Assembly: GCA_963530895.1 (NCBI GenBank)
Contig: CAUSFO010000011.1
Location: 1-33,825 of the forward strand
Direction: 5' to 3'
Length of the DNA stretch: 33,825 nt
Source of the DNA: JABCPE02 sp963530895
GTDB taxonomy: Bacteria; Bacteroidota; Bacteroidia; Flavobacteriales; Weeksellaceae
Shown here one piece after another: positions 1-9,076 of this stretch. Position 1 is the first letter of the stretch. Every line of letters starts with the position of its first letter. Under the pieces are notes generated by a model, which saw only the letters and a list, made by a program, of their open reading frames with translations, was not told the DNA's origin and did not search any database. The translations under genes were made by a program, and so were the position numbers.

Positions 1-651
1 ATTTATCATCATTCCTAAGATGAAAATTCCAACAAATAAAATAAAAGAAACTCCTAAGAACTTGAAAGAAATAGGTTCGCTTTTGGGAACATAGATAAGA
101 TTGCTGCTGGAAGTGATTATCAATCCCAAAATACCGATGAATAAGCTGGTAAGCAGATGCACTTCAATACGGAAATCTCTTTCAGGGAAAAATGCTTGGA
201 TGCACCACGCTCCACCGATGATGAACAGCGCCGAACCTGCCGAAAACAGCATGGTAATGGTGAAAAAATCCATTCCTGAAAAGTAAAAAAAGCTCTGCGT
301 AAGGAGATAAAACAAAACAGGAAACATCAGCAGGGCAGGGCAGGCTTTTAGAAAGGTGTTCCATCGGTTTTTCTCTGCGAAGAAAAGTCCTTTCAGCTCG
401 GAGAAACAAAAGGCAAGACAGAGGGCAACTTCTATGGTTACCAGCACCGCGATATTTCTTAGGATAGAGGGCGTTTCGAGGGCGTTTTGTATCGTTACCT
501 GCGACTGCTCCATCGCATACGGATAAGCCCAAAAGAGAAAAGCTACTGACAAAACCGCAGCTGCTGCGACTTGACAGAGTTTCCAAAAACTGAATTTCAG
601 TACGGCGTTGATGAGGATAAAGACCAATAAAATATTTAAAACTAACTGCAT
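1..651 (-). CDS. Multi-pass membrane protein, 3' end cut by window edge; possibly HmuT-like
   Basis: The reading frame opens with ATG at 651 and stays open for 217 codons to base 1, so the C-terminus lies outside the window. The protein starts MQLVLNILLVFILINAV and is almost entirely hydrophobic, with about six membrane segments separated by short polar loops (for example FFAEKNRWN and FFPERDFRIE). The start lies 7 bases after the stop of the WG-repeat gene, so the two are probably co-transcribed. In Bacteroidota heme (hmu) operons the CobN-like gene is usually followed by a small membrane protein and a MotA/TolQ/ExbB-type protein. The N-terminal pattern (LKFSFWK, EQSQ, then IAVLVTIE) resembles that small membrane protein as I remember it, but this is inference. 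The gene itself is clear; its function is not. Confidence 0.72.
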   Translation of the reverse strand, partial: MQLVLNILLVFILINAVLKFSFWKLCQVAAAAVLSVAFLFWAYPYAMEQSQVTIQNALETPSILRNIAVLVTIEVALCLAFCFSELKGLFFAEKNRWNTFLKACPALLMFPVLFYLLTQSFFYFSGMDFFTITMLFSAGSALFIIGGAWCIQAFFPERDFRIEVHLLTSLFIGILGLIITSSSNLIYVPKSEPISFKFLGVSFILFVGIFILGMMIN

Positions 652-658
652 TTTTTCT

Positions 659-1753
659 CTACTTCAAGGTGTGGTTTCTTATCGAGCAACTGATAAATTT
701 GATACCTTTTTCGGTTCTTAAAAAACTAAAAAGGTCTTGGTGACGGAATTTCCCATTCTCGTCATGATTTGTGATAACAAGGCTGAAAAAAGGATATTTA
801 GACATGTTTCTTCTGCCGCAGTTATTATAATGATGCTGGATTTTTTGCTCTATATCCTCGGTAAGCGGAGTATAGTTTTCTACCATGATTTGCACATTTT
901 TCTTGTTCTTATAGCCTTCCAATCTTTCTAATAAAATAGCATGGTTTTTTTCTAAAAAATCTTTTGCAGGTTGTGATATCCAGCCTTTTTCTTCGTCCCA
1001 ATAGACGATTTTTTCATATGAATTTTTTAGAAGGCTTTTTTTGCTTAGATTTTTGAAAAACTTTTGGTTTAGGAAGTTTTCAAATAATTTTTCATTGTCA
1101 ATGAAGGAATAATATTTCCCATTTGTCCCCAGAAAACTAACTCTTTCGGTAGATTTTTCGGGTTGGCTCTGGATACGGAGTGAGTGGAAGTCTAGAACCA
1201 GCTGGTCATCTTGGAAATTTTTAACCAAAACCTCGTTTTTAGTGTTGATAAGAAGGTTTTCTCCACCCGCCCAGTAGGGATGTTCATCATCATCGCTATC
1301 TTTCATTAGTTTCGCTCCTTTTAAAGCAACAGAAAGTCCGTTTTCAAAAGGAGTCATATCATTGTATAAAGCTGGAATAGCCACTTTTCCTGCTGTGTTA
1401 AACATGCCGACATTACCTGTTTTAGGATCTCGGAATTTGATGAAGCCTTCGTTTTCGCAGTCAAATGCCATATCAAAGACATAAAGGCTGTCTTTCCCGA
1501 ATTTTTTTCCGTTTTTCAGCATGTAGTAGCTGTTAAATTCTCCATTGGCATCTTCCATAAAAGCAGCGATTTTGTCAAACTTATTGGCCGAAGTAAATCC
1601 CTTGAATTTTGGTTCTATCATCACTTCTCCTTTGCTGTTTTTAAAGCCGAAAAGATATTCTTCATCGTCATAAAAGTAAGTCCAGATGTCTGATTTTTGT
1701 GCAAAAACACTGCAAGATGCCAATAGTGAAAGGAAAATGATTTTTAGTTTCAT
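659..1753 (-). CDS. Secreted WG-repeat protein
   Basis: This 364-residue protein has a Sec signal peptide (MKLKIIFLSLLASCSVFAQ, cleavage probably after residue 18 or 19). The first half carries repeats of the WG/KWG type, with the 'NSKGEVMIEPKFKGFTSANKF' and 'NTAGKVAIPALYNDMTPFENG' units as the clearest. These are short beta motifs common in Bacteroidota exported proteins and have no known enzymatic role. The C-terminal half is less recognisable and includes a conserved-looking lysine-rich stretch. It should act in the periplasm or at the cell surface. It sits just after the terminator of the heme operon, has a TAnnTTTG box upstream at 1780-1787, and is followed after 7 bases by the membrane protein gene, with which it probably forms a small unit. 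No role in heme uptake can be read from its sequence. Confidence 0.82.
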   Translation of the reverse strand: MKLKIIFLSLLASCSVFAQKSDIWTYFYDDEEYLFGFKNSKGEVMIEPKFKGFTSANKFDKIAAFMEDANGEFNSYYMLKNGKKFGKDSLYVFDMAFDCENEGFIKFRDPKTGNVGMFNTAGKVAIPALYNDMTPFENGLSVALKGAKLMKDSDDDEHPYWAGGENLLINTKNEVLVKNFQDDQLVLDFHSLRIQSQPEKSTERVSFLGTNGKYYSFIDNEKLFENFLNQKFFKNLSKKSLLKNSYEKIVYWDEEKGWISQPAKDFLEKNHAILLERLEGYKNKKNVQIMVENYTPLTEDIEQKIQHHYNNCGRRNMSKYPFFSLVITNHDENGKFRHQDLFSFLRTEKGIKFISCSIRNHTLK

Positions 1754-1779
1754 AAAAATGTTTTAGTATTTAATACGCA

Positions 1780-1787
1780 CAAATATA
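1780..1787 (-). promoter_or_regulatory. -7 promoter box for WG-repeat gene
   Basis: On the minus strand this reads TATATTTG, a full match to the Bacteroidota -7 consensus TAnnTTTG. It lies 26 bases upstream of the ATG at 1753. No clear TTG (-33) was found 17-23 bases further upstream, so the call rests on one element and on its position after the preceding terminator. Confidence 0.45.
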
Positions 1788-1848
1788 AAATTGAAATTTT
1801 AAATATGAACGAAAATTATTCAATTTATTAAGTTTAAAATTAAAAATA

Positions 1849-1885
1849 AAACTGTTTGGAATACGGTTCGTACTCCAAACAGTTT
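1849..1885 (-). terminator. Intrinsic terminator of the heme operon
   Basis: The arms AAACTGTTTGGA (1849-1860) and TCCAAACAGTTT (1874-1885) are perfect 12-bp complements. An inner TACG/CGTA pairing closes the loop further. On the minus strand the stem follows the CobN-like stop codon by 8 bases and is followed by a T-rich tract, as expected for a Rho-independent terminator. It separates the heme operon from the WG-repeat gene. Confidence 0.85.
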
Positions 1886-1893
1886 TTTAGGAA

Positions 1894-4800
1894 TTACTCA
1901 TTTTTTCTTTTTTTCTTGAAATAAATCAGCAGCCCGATGAATGCTGCCAATATTCCTCCGCCTATGAGCAGTCCGTTCAGCGACATTTTTTCTTTCGCCT
2001 GTTCAGGGTTTACTTCTTCTTTTTTCAGGACTTTTCCTTCTTTGGTATTGATTTCCTCGGTGCTTCCTGTTTTCATTTTTTGAAGCTCAGATTTGTATTC
2101 TTTGGCTTCATTTTCAGAAAGTTTCCCTGCGATGTAGTTTTGTAGTTTCTCGTTATTTGCAGAGAAAGAGGAGGACTCAGCCCCGAATTCCTTCACTAGC
2201 CCATTGTGCATAGAAGCAAGGTTGGAAATCTGCTCCGTGGAGGCTTTCCACATTCCTTTTCGTGTGGCTTCCAGCATTACGGCTGTGATGGTTTGTAGAG
2301 AGGCTCCGTTTTCTTTGTGAATGAATTCTCTGATGCCCAGATTATGTTTGTCTTCTACATAGGTTTCGTAGAGTTCGTTCCACATTTCATCATCTATCAG
2401 CTCTGGGCGTGTGGCTTCCCAGCCGAACATATTGGTGGTGATTTCTGCAATCTGTCCTGCGCTGGAAGCTTTCCCTTTCATTTTTTCTTTGATGTATTTA
2501 GGGTTGAAAATAGTCGCTCTAGCTTCCACGCCTACGGCTTCTTTCAGCTCCTGCATATGCATGTTTTTGCGGTTTCTGTAATCTGCAAAATAGGCATCTG
2601 GGTCTTTTCCTGTAACTTCTTTTATAGCAGTGTTCATTCCTCCCATGAATTCAAATACATGGTCAAGGCTCAGAGCGCCCCAAGTGTTGTTTTGTCTGGC
2701 ATGGATGAGAATATCCGTATTTTTCAGGGCTGCTTTTAGCATTCCTTTTTCATATTTTCCCCATTCTTTTTCGTTTCCGTAGAAAGCACCCATGTTGTGC
2801 ATGTAGGTTTCGGCGATGTCTTTTTGAGAATCCCATTTGTCTCCTGCAAGCATCATTTCTTTCGTTCCAGTGTCGTATCTTCCCTGTTGTCCCCCGAAAA
2901 TACGATAGTTGGACATTTCACGGGCTTGTTTAGGGCTTACCCCAGCATTTACAAGTTCTTTTTCTATGGCGATGTTTCCAGCGCTTACTTGGTTTTCAAA
3001 GTTTTCATCTTTTGCATTGGCTGCCAGTTCTACAGCTTTTGTTAAAAGGAATAAACGCGATGCCGCCAAATCTCTGAACTGTCCAGAAGTCTGAATGATA
3101 ATGTCTATTCTCGGTCTGCCCAGCTCTTTTGATGAAATCAGTCTGACATCTACCACTCTTCCGAAAGAATCCCTCACGGGTTCTACGCCAAGCATATAAA
3201 GGGCTTGAGCGATAGAAACACCTTCGGTCTCTATGAACTCACTGCTCCAGAAAGTGTAGGCTATCTTTTTAGGATATTCGCCTTTGTGGTTTTTTCTGTA
3301 TTCTTCTATCGTATTTTGGGCAAGTTTCATGCCTCTTTCCCAAGCCATTTCAGAAGGTGTCATTTCTGCATTCACAGCATAGAGATTTCTTCCCGTAGGC
3401 ACGGCTCTTGGGTTGACAACGGCATCACCGCCAGAAGATGGCGCTACATAACCGCCATTTAGAGCATTGAAGAAAGATTTTAGCTCCATTTCAGGGCTTT
3501 TTAGCAGGCTTTCTTTGTAGAAAACAACATTATTGATAGTCTGCTCTATATCCAAAATCGCCATCGCTCTTTCTTTCTGCTCTTTTGGGATTTGGTTGGT
3601 TTCAGGCTTTTGTCCAGCCTTAGGCGTGGAAACTTTTAGTTTTCCTCCGCCGAAGCTTGGTTTTTCGCCAAGTCTTTCTCCTCGTTTTACTTTTTCCATC
3701 AGCTTTTTAGCAACAAACTCGGGCATTCCTTCAGGGATTTTACCTGCTTTTAGTTGTTTCTCTACTTCGGTAAGTTCGCCATTTTTGGACTTCATTTTGT
3801 TCTCCATTGCTTTTTTCACGAAGTAAGGCATTTCTCGCTGTGGCGTGAGAAGTTCTCTGGCTTTTTCGATTTCTGATACCGAGATTTTTGCCGTTGCAGC
3901 GATGAAATCAAGACTTACAGCTTTTCCATTAAGGATTTGTAAAACGATATTTTTAGCAGGATTAAGGTAATTTTCGGTAAAGAAAACCTTTCTTTTCAGC
4001 TGTTGGTCAGTCACTTTTCCTGAAATTTTATCCAAAGCGGCCAAACTATACGCCAGTGGGTCGGTACTCATCGCTAGAACGGTGGAGCTGATTTTATCCG
4101 AGCTGTAAGGAACTCCCATGGTGTAAAATTCTCCATTGATTTTTTCCGTAGCGATTTCCTCCGCGAAGTTTTCCAGTTTGTCTATTTCCTCCTCGGAATA
4201 AGGTTTGGAAGTGATGCTGTCCAATCGCAAATCCCTGTGTAAGCCCATTTTAACAGCTATTTTCTTTATTTGTAGAGAAATATCTTTCTTGTGGGCTTCA
4301 TCTTGGGTTTTGTAGTAATAATTGATTTTATCCAAAAGTTCATTGAATATAGAACGAGCCTCACTTTCTGTAAAAGCTGGCGTCAGATACGAGATTAAAG
4401 TCGCATAAGTACGGCGTTTTGCGATGATACTTTCCCCGATGTTTCCTATCGTGTAGTAGTAGAAATGAGGAACAGCGCCCACCAGAATATCGCCCCAGTC
4501 ATCGCTGGAAAGGGCCACTTGTTTATTGGGTGTAAATTCTAAACTTCCATGCGTTCCGAAATGAATCATGGCATCCGCCTTGAAGCCTTTTTGAGCCCAA
4601 AGATAAGCCCCAATGTAGGCATGTGGAGGGATTTCTTTCACGCCGTGATTTACTTTAAATTCATCATCTGTGCTCAGTGCAGCAGGCGGCTGAGGAAGAA
4701 TAGCCACATTTCCGAAAACGATTCTAGAAATTGCTAAATAGCCTTTCCCATCTTTTTTAGTTCCCATGAAACCTTCTGAAGCGGCTCCATTATGCTTCAT

Positions 4801-6192
4801 TACTTCTTCATACATTTGGGTTTGCACGGAGTTTTTGAGCCAGTCGGTGTATTCTGTGTCGTTTATGAGAGCAGGTTTTCCATTTTGGATAAAATTGTCA
4901 AAACTGCCCATTGCATTGCTGTTGTAGATATTTCCCTGCGCGTTGATGAGTTTCTGAAAATCAGCTTCGTTTTCAGGAAGTCCATCTACATTGTATCCTT
5001 CGGATTTCATTCTTTTTAGGAAATTGTACAGCGAAGAATTAGTTTCTAATCCCTGCGCAACCAGAGAGTTTTGCCCTTGTCCTTTGAAGTAATAGATAGC
5101 AACTTTCTTGTCCTGATTATTTTTCTTTTTTAAGTTGATGAAATTATTAACAATCTGAGTAAATTTTTTCAATCGGTCAGGAATTGTTTTGAAAACGACC
5201 ATTCCATCGTTTCTTTTCTCCTGAGCGATAAGGACATAAGGGTAAACCGCACCGTCCAACTCTGGCATTACGATGGTCTGTCCCATAAATCCACCGAACA
5301 TTCCCATAGGGTCTTTTAGCCAGTCTTCTTCCATCTGAATAACGGAAATAGGCGTGAAAATCGGGATGTTTTTTTCTTTTAGCCAATCTACGGTCTGTTC
5401 AGGATTGGTCATCTGTAATCTTCCGTGTGGGAAATAAATCACGGCATCAGGATTGATCTGCTCCAAAAATTCTACTCTCTTACCGAAAGAAGCGAAAGGA
5501 TAGACATTTAGCCCTGATTTCTGAAGAGAAACGATGATGCTGTCTATGTGTGCTTTGTTCCCAGAAAAAGGGTCGTGGATACCAGAAACTATGGCAATTT
5601 TTGGTTTTCCTTCTTGGTAAAGATTATTTTTTTTGAGATAATCTTCATAGGCTTTTATATCAGAAAAAGCGACTTCCTCATCAATATGAAAGAAAACATT
5701 TTCTTTTTTCTCTATGACTTTTTCAGGCTCTTCAGCGAAGAATTTTTTGCCATCGATGTATTTTCGGACATATCTCGCAAAACTTTGAAAATTTTTCTTG
5801 TTTCCACTGGAAAGATAGCTGTCCACTTTTTCTGATTGAGATTCGCTCAGACTGCTGATATCGTTTTCAGGCGAGGTCACAGACACGAAATGCGTAGGGA
5901 CTTTTTCAGCGGTTTTTATAATGGTATTTCGCTGATTTTCATCTATTTTAATACCCATTCCCCAAGCCAGAACGAAATCATAATTTTTCAATTTATCAAG
6001 CTGGTCTAGCGGCACTTCTTCGAATTTGATGAAGCTGTCTTCATTGGACAGCGCCATATTGGACACTTGGTAATTTGGGAAATTTACCAATGCTATGCGA
6101 GTAGCAGAAGCCCATTTGCTCCATGCGAAGTATCCCAAAGAAACGGCAAGAAGTCCTAATATAATGGATAAAATTCTTTTTTTATTTTTCAT
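1894..6192 (-). CDS. hmuS: CobN/HmuS-like chelatase-family protein, membrane anchored
   Basis: The 1432-residue protein belongs to the CobN/BchH large chelatase-subunit family. The family hallmark HFGTHGSLEFTPNKQ is near residue 540-550, and later conserved blocks include RPRIDIIIQTSGQFRD and YRIFGGQQGRYDTG (near 1100). True CobN is cytoplasmic. This one has an N-terminal signal anchor (residues 8-24) and a C-terminal membrane helix followed by KKKRKNE, so the body is probably periplasmic. HmuS proteins in hmu operons of Porphyromonas and Bacteroides share this layout, and a role in removing iron from heme has been reported for them. A lysine-rich segment at about 795-875 interrupts the family core. 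The gene starts 7 bases after the methyltransferase stop and ends at a terminator. No ChlI/ChlD-type ATPase subunits are nearby, which argues against a cobalamin role. The heme role is inferred from context. Confidence 0.9.
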   Translation of the reverse strand: MKNKKRILSIILGLLAVSLGYFAWSKWASATRIALVNFPNYQVSNMALSNEDSFIKFEEVPLDQLDKLKNYDFVLAWGMGIKIDENQRNTIIKTAEKVPTHFVSVTSPENDISSLSESQSEKVDSYLSSGNKKNFQSFARYVRKYIDGKKFFAEEPEKVIEKKENVFFHIDEEVAFSDIKAYEDYLKKNNLYQEGKPKIAIVSGIHDPFSGNKAHIDSIIVSLQKSGLNVYPFASFGKRVEFLEQINPDAVIYFPHGRLQMTNPEQTVDWLKEKNIPIFTPISVIQMEEDWLKDPMGMFGGFMGQTIVMPELDGAVYPYVLIAQEKRNDGMVVFKTIPDRLKKFTQIVNNFINLKKKNNQDKKVAIYYFKGQGQNSLVAQGLETNSSLYNFLKRMKSEGYNVDGLPENEADFQKLINAQGNIYNSNAMGSFDNFIQNGKPALINDTEYTDWLKNSVQTQMYEEVMKHNGAASEGFMGTKKDGKGYLAISRIVFGNVAILPQPPAALSTDDEFKVNHGVKEIPPHAYIGAYLWAQKGFKADAMIHFGTHGSLEFTPNKQVALSSDDWGDILVGAVPHFYYYTIGNIGESIIAKRRTYATLISYLTPAFTESEARSIFNELLDKINYYYKTQDEAHKKDISLQIKKIAVKMGLHRDLRLDSITSKPYSEEEIDKLENFAEEIATEKINGEFYTMGVPYSSDKISSTVLAMSTDPLAYSLAALDKISGKVTDQQLKRKVFFTENYLNPAKNIVLQILNGKAVSLDFIAATAKISVSEIEKARELLTPQREMPYFVKKAMENKMKSKNGELTEVEKQLKAGKIPEGMPEFVAKKLMEKVKRGERLGEKPSFGGGKLKVSTPKAGQKPETNQIPKEQKERAMAILDIEQTINNVVFYKESLLKSPEMELKSFFNALNGGYVAPSSGGDAVVNPRAVPTGRNLYAVNAEMTPSEMAWERGMKLAQNTIEEYRKNHKGEYPKKIAYTFWSSEFIETEGVSIAQALYMLGVEPVRDSFGRVVDVRLISSKELGRPRIDIIIQTSGQFRDLAASRLFLLTKAVELAANAKDENFENQVSAGNIAIEKELVNAGVSPKQAREMSNYRIFGGQQGRYDTGTKEMMLAGDKWDSQKDIAETYMHNMGAFYGNEKEWGKYEKGMLKAALKNTDILIHARQNNTWGALSLDHVFEFMGGMNTAIKEVTGKDPDAYFADYRNRKNMHMQELKEAVGVEARATIFNPKYIKEKMKGKASSAGQIAEITTNMFGWEATRPELIDDEMWNELYETYVEDKHNLGIREFIHKENGASLQTITAVMLEATRKGMWKASTEQISNLASMHNGLVKEFGAESSSFSANNEKLQNYIAGKLSENEAKEYKSELQKMKTGSTEEINTKEGKVLKKEEVNPEQAKEKMSLNGLLIGGGILAAFIGLLIYFKKKRKNE

Positions 6193-6199
6193 AATTTGT

Positions 6200-7045
6200 T
6201 TAATTTTTATCGTTGATTTTCAGTGTTATAACTCTTTGATTAAATCTTTTGTAAAAATATGAAAACTTATAAAGGATTCTAAAAAGGAAAGGGTATCTGC
6301 CCTTGTCATAATCACTCATAAAGTATTCATTTTCAATGTGTATTTTGGAATTCCAAACTTCCATTTCTTTAGAATTTAGAAGAGACCATTTGAATTCTGG
6401 GCGTGTTTTTCCCTTCATTGTTCCTAATGAATCATGCTTTTTTGAATTTCCAACCAAGGAAAAAGCCAGCATATCAAATACTACGGTAACCTCTTCAAAA
6501 TGAGCGCACAAAGAATCAAAAAAGTTCTGAACATCTTTTGGGTCAAAATACATCAAAACACCTTCTATTATGAGTAAAACGGGCTTTTTGTGAGCTTTTA
6601 CTATTTCTATCCATTTGTAATCAAATAAAGATAGCGAAATAAATGTATTTGTTTCATTTTCAGTGAATAAATGCCGACGAAGTTCAATTACTTCTGGTAA
6701 ATCAAGGTCGTACCAATGGGTGATTTTAGGCGAACCAATACGCTGATAACGAGCATCTAACCCTGAGCCTATCTGCACCACTACCGCATCAGGGTGTTTT
6801 TGGATGAATTTTTGGGCTTCGTTATCGATTAAATTTGCTCTGATACAGACTCCAGCCTGAGAAAATTTAGCAGATTTAAATTTAGAAAAATCGTAATCAA
6901 TTTTATTGATGATTTCTAAAGCTTTTTCATCATAAAGCAGAGCATTGGAAGGTTTTTTTCGTGTTTCTTCCGCCTTTGCCCAAAGAGTGATGAGCATGGT
7001 TTCTGGAACATCTTGTAATCGGTTGGTCGAAAATTTATTTTCCAT
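6200..7045 (-). CDS. SAM-dependent methyltransferase, LCMT/TcmP family
   Basis: This 281-residue protein has the motifs of the leucine carboxyl methyltransferase/TcmP family. The SAM-binding loop is VVQIGSGLDARYQRI (residues 88-102). It is followed by WYDLDLPEVIELRR (111-124), whose acidic residue should hold the SAM ribose, and by LIIEGVLMYF (158-167). Members O-methylate carboxyl or hydroxyl groups of proteins, polyketides and other small molecules. It has no signal peptide and should be cytoplasmic. It lies between the TonB receptor (30 bases upstream) and the chelatase-like gene (7 bases downstream), so it is part of the heme operon although it is not one of the classical hmuYRSTUV genes. 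The substrate cannot be deduced. A tetrapyrrole or iron-chelator substrate is possible but only inferred from position. Confidence 0.85.
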   Translation of the reverse strand: MENKFSTNRLQDVPETMLITLWAKAEETRKKPSNALLYDEKALEIINKIDYDFSKFKSAKFSQAGVCIRANLIDNEAQKFIQKHPDAVVVQIGSGLDARYQRIGSPKITHWYDLDLPEVIELRRHLFTENETNTFISLSLFDYKWIEIVKAHKKPVLLIIEGVLMYFDPKDVQNFFDSLCAHFEEVTVVFDMLAFSLVGNSKKHDSLGTMKGKTRPEFKWSLLNSKEMEVWNSKIHIENEYFMSDYDKGRYPFLFRILYKFSYFYKRFNQRVITLKINDKN

Positions 7046-7075
7046 TTTTGGAATCTTTATGGTGTTGAAAATGAT

Positions 7076-9049
7076 TTAGTTATGCTCCGTGTCTTGAACT
7101 TTTTTATTGAAATTCCATTTTAAGCCAAGATAAAATGTCCTTCCGATATCCACGGAGGAGTAGAAGCCTACTTTGTCCGCAGTGTAGTCGAAAATATTAT
7201 TAATTCCACCCGTCAGAGTAAAGCCCATCGGAAGCTTTAAAGCCAGCTGCAGCCGCCAGATAGAGTAGGGCGCATAGCTGACGAAAGAACTGCTATCATC
7301 ATCATATATTTTAGTTTGGCTGAGGTATTTCCCGCTGATGATGATACTTGGAATGTAATATTTAGCCGAAGGAATGTATTCCGCCTTGAAAGTCAGCGTG
7401 TGCGGGCGGTTTTCGGATCTTCTTTTTCCGATGTCGTAGTAGGAATAAGAACCTTTGAAATGGAAATTTCTATTCAGTTTGTATATCGCTGATACTTCGG
7501 AACTTAGCACATCTGTGTTTCCGTGGAAATTGACATGGCGAAGGGTGTCCCCGATGTTTCCTCTCAGGTTGATTTTATCCTTTATTTTTGAATATTGAGT
7601 GATGAAAGTTAGGTTCAGTTTTTTAAAGTTAAAATCAATGGAAATATTGAAATTATCGCTTGTTTCAGGTCTTAAATTTTTGTTCCCCATAAGCTGGAAT
7701 CCTCCTCCCCAAGGGTGGAACCAGTTGGTATAGAGTTCTTTAAGCGTGGGCGAACGGAACCCGCCTGAATATCCAGCGCGGATGGTCATCGTTTCATCAA
7801 ATCTATACATTCCCGACAGGCGGAAAGTGAAATATTGTTTAAAAATAGAGTGATAGTCCATTCTGGCGCCTGTAACGAGCGTCACAGCGGGATTTATCAC
7901 CCAGTCCTGCTGTGTGAATGCGGAGTAAGTCTGGGCGTTTTCCCTGCCTCCTGTGTTTTCGTTTTTGAACATGAAACTCAGTAGTTTTTCTGAAAGCACC
8001 TCGCCGCCAGCTACAAGGGTATGTTTTTTAAACAAATTCTGATTGTATTGGGAGCTGGTTCTCCATATTTCATTTTCGTAGACTTTTTCGTCTTCTTTGA
8101 GCAGTTTGTAATATTTAAATTTGTCATACCTGTCAAATGCCCCAGAGATGCTTAGATTTTGATTTTCATTGAATTTAAAGTTGGTTTTTAGCCCAATGTT
8201 ATAATTGTAATAATGGTCTCTTACCTTTTGGCTTGAAGGGTCACCACCATTTCTCTCACTGAAATAAAATCCTGGTGTGAGGGCGATGTCGATTTTAGGG
8301 CTTAGATTGAATGTCAATTTAGGATTAAAGCCATAGTTGATAAATCCAGCGACATTGAGTTCGTTGTATTTTTCTGTAATTATTTCATTTCCAAAAGGGT
8401 CTGTTTGCTTTTCTAAAGTCGGGACTCTATCCTTGATGATGTATGGAGTCCTCATTTTGTAGAAAGAAGCAAGGCTGAGGCTTCCCCATTTTTGTTTCGT
8501 TCCTATGGAGAGATTTGCCTTGTGGTCTCTGCTGCTGTCGTAGAGGTAGCCAGCATTGATGTCCAGCGGACTTTTAGAGTCTTTGGTGATGATGTTGATC
8601 ACTCCACCGATGGCATTAGAGCCATAGAGCGAGGAGGAAGCTCCTTTTATGATTTCTATCCGTTCGATGTTGTCTATATCTATCCTTTCGTAGTCTATGT
8701 TATCAAAGGTTTCGCCTGCCATTCTTTCGCCGTTCATCAGAAAAAGAACATATTTCCCGCCGAATCCCATCATGTTGATATTAGGACTTCCGCCATTGTA
8801 TGTGAAATTGATGCCTGAAAATTCGTTTTCCAAGAATGTTTTGAAATCGGTGGACTGAGATTTTTTAATATCTTCAGAGGTGATCACTTGTACAGTGATA
8901 GGGACATTTTTTAGGTTTTTCTTTGTTTTGGTAGCGGTGACAATTACTTCTTTGATTTCTGTTTCTTTTTTGTCAACCTTTTTTTTCTCCTGCTGCCCAT
9001 ACAGAGGAATGCTGGTAATAAGTGTAAGGAAAAAAAATTTTCTTAACAT
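7076..9049 (-). CDS. TonB-dependent outer-membrane receptor (HmuR-like)
   Basis: I start at the ATG at 9049 because it gives a clean signal peptide (MLRKFFFLTLITSIPLYGQ); a longer frame to 9100 would put 17 non-signal residues in front. The protein is 657 residues. It has a TonB-box-like stretch (KEVIVTATKT, about 33-42), a plug domain with the usual IERIEIIKGASSSLYG and GGVINIITK motifs, and a 22-strand-type barrel. Heme receptors carry FRAP and NPNL boxes with a heme-ligand histidine between them. Here the equivalent blocks are GFRSPTLKELY (430-440) and NKNLRPET (456-463), with His445 in between. This supports heme or iron-chelate uptake. It is second in the operon, 100 bases after hmuY, with a hairpin in that gap. 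The last residues (KKVQDTEHN) extend past the usual terminal aromatic residue. Confidence 0.93.
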   Translation of the reverse strand: MLRKFFFLTLITSIPLYGQQEKKKVDKKETEIKEVIVTATKTKKNLKNVPITVQVITSEDIKKSQSTDFKTFLENEFSGINFTYNGGSPNINMMGFGGKYVLFLMNGERMAGETFDNIDYERIDIDNIERIEIIKGASSSLYGSNAIGGVINIITKDSKSPLDINAGYLYDSSRDHKANLSIGTKQKWGSLSLASFYKMRTPYIIKDRVPTLEKQTDPFGNEIITEKYNELNVAGFINYGFNPKLTFNLSPKIDIALTPGFYFSERNGGDPSSQKVRDHYYNYNIGLKTNFKFNENQNLSISGAFDRYDKFKYYKLLKEDEKVYENEIWRTSSQYNQNLFKKHTLVAGGEVLSEKLLSFMFKNENTGGRENAQTYSAFTQQDWVINPAVTLVTGARMDYHSIFKQYFTFRLSGMYRFDETMTIRAGYSGGFRSPTLKELYTNWFHPWGGGFQLMGNKNLRPETSDNFNISIDFNFKKLNLTFITQYSKIKDKINLRGNIGDTLRHVNFHGNTDVLSSEVSAIYKLNRNFHFKGSYSYYDIGKRRSENRPHTLTFKAEYIPSAKYYIPSIIISGKYLSQTKIYDDDSSSFVSYAPYSIWRLQLALKLPMGFTLTGGINNIFDYTADKVGFYSSVDIGRTFYLGLKWNFNKKVQDTEHN

Positions 9050-9076
9050 ATTATTTTTTTGTTTTAATAAAAATAA

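Noticed and set aside
182..586. A 134-residue open frame on the minus strand
   Set aside because: It is a different frame of the membrane protein gene at 1-651. That gene's frame has clear membrane helices, starts at ATG 651 just after the upstream stop, and stays open to the window edge.
2317..5835. Several plus-strand and one minus-strand open frames of 60-140 codons inside the CobN-like gene
   Set aside because: They lie opposite or within a coding frame with strong family motifs and match no known domain. They are shadows of the true gene.
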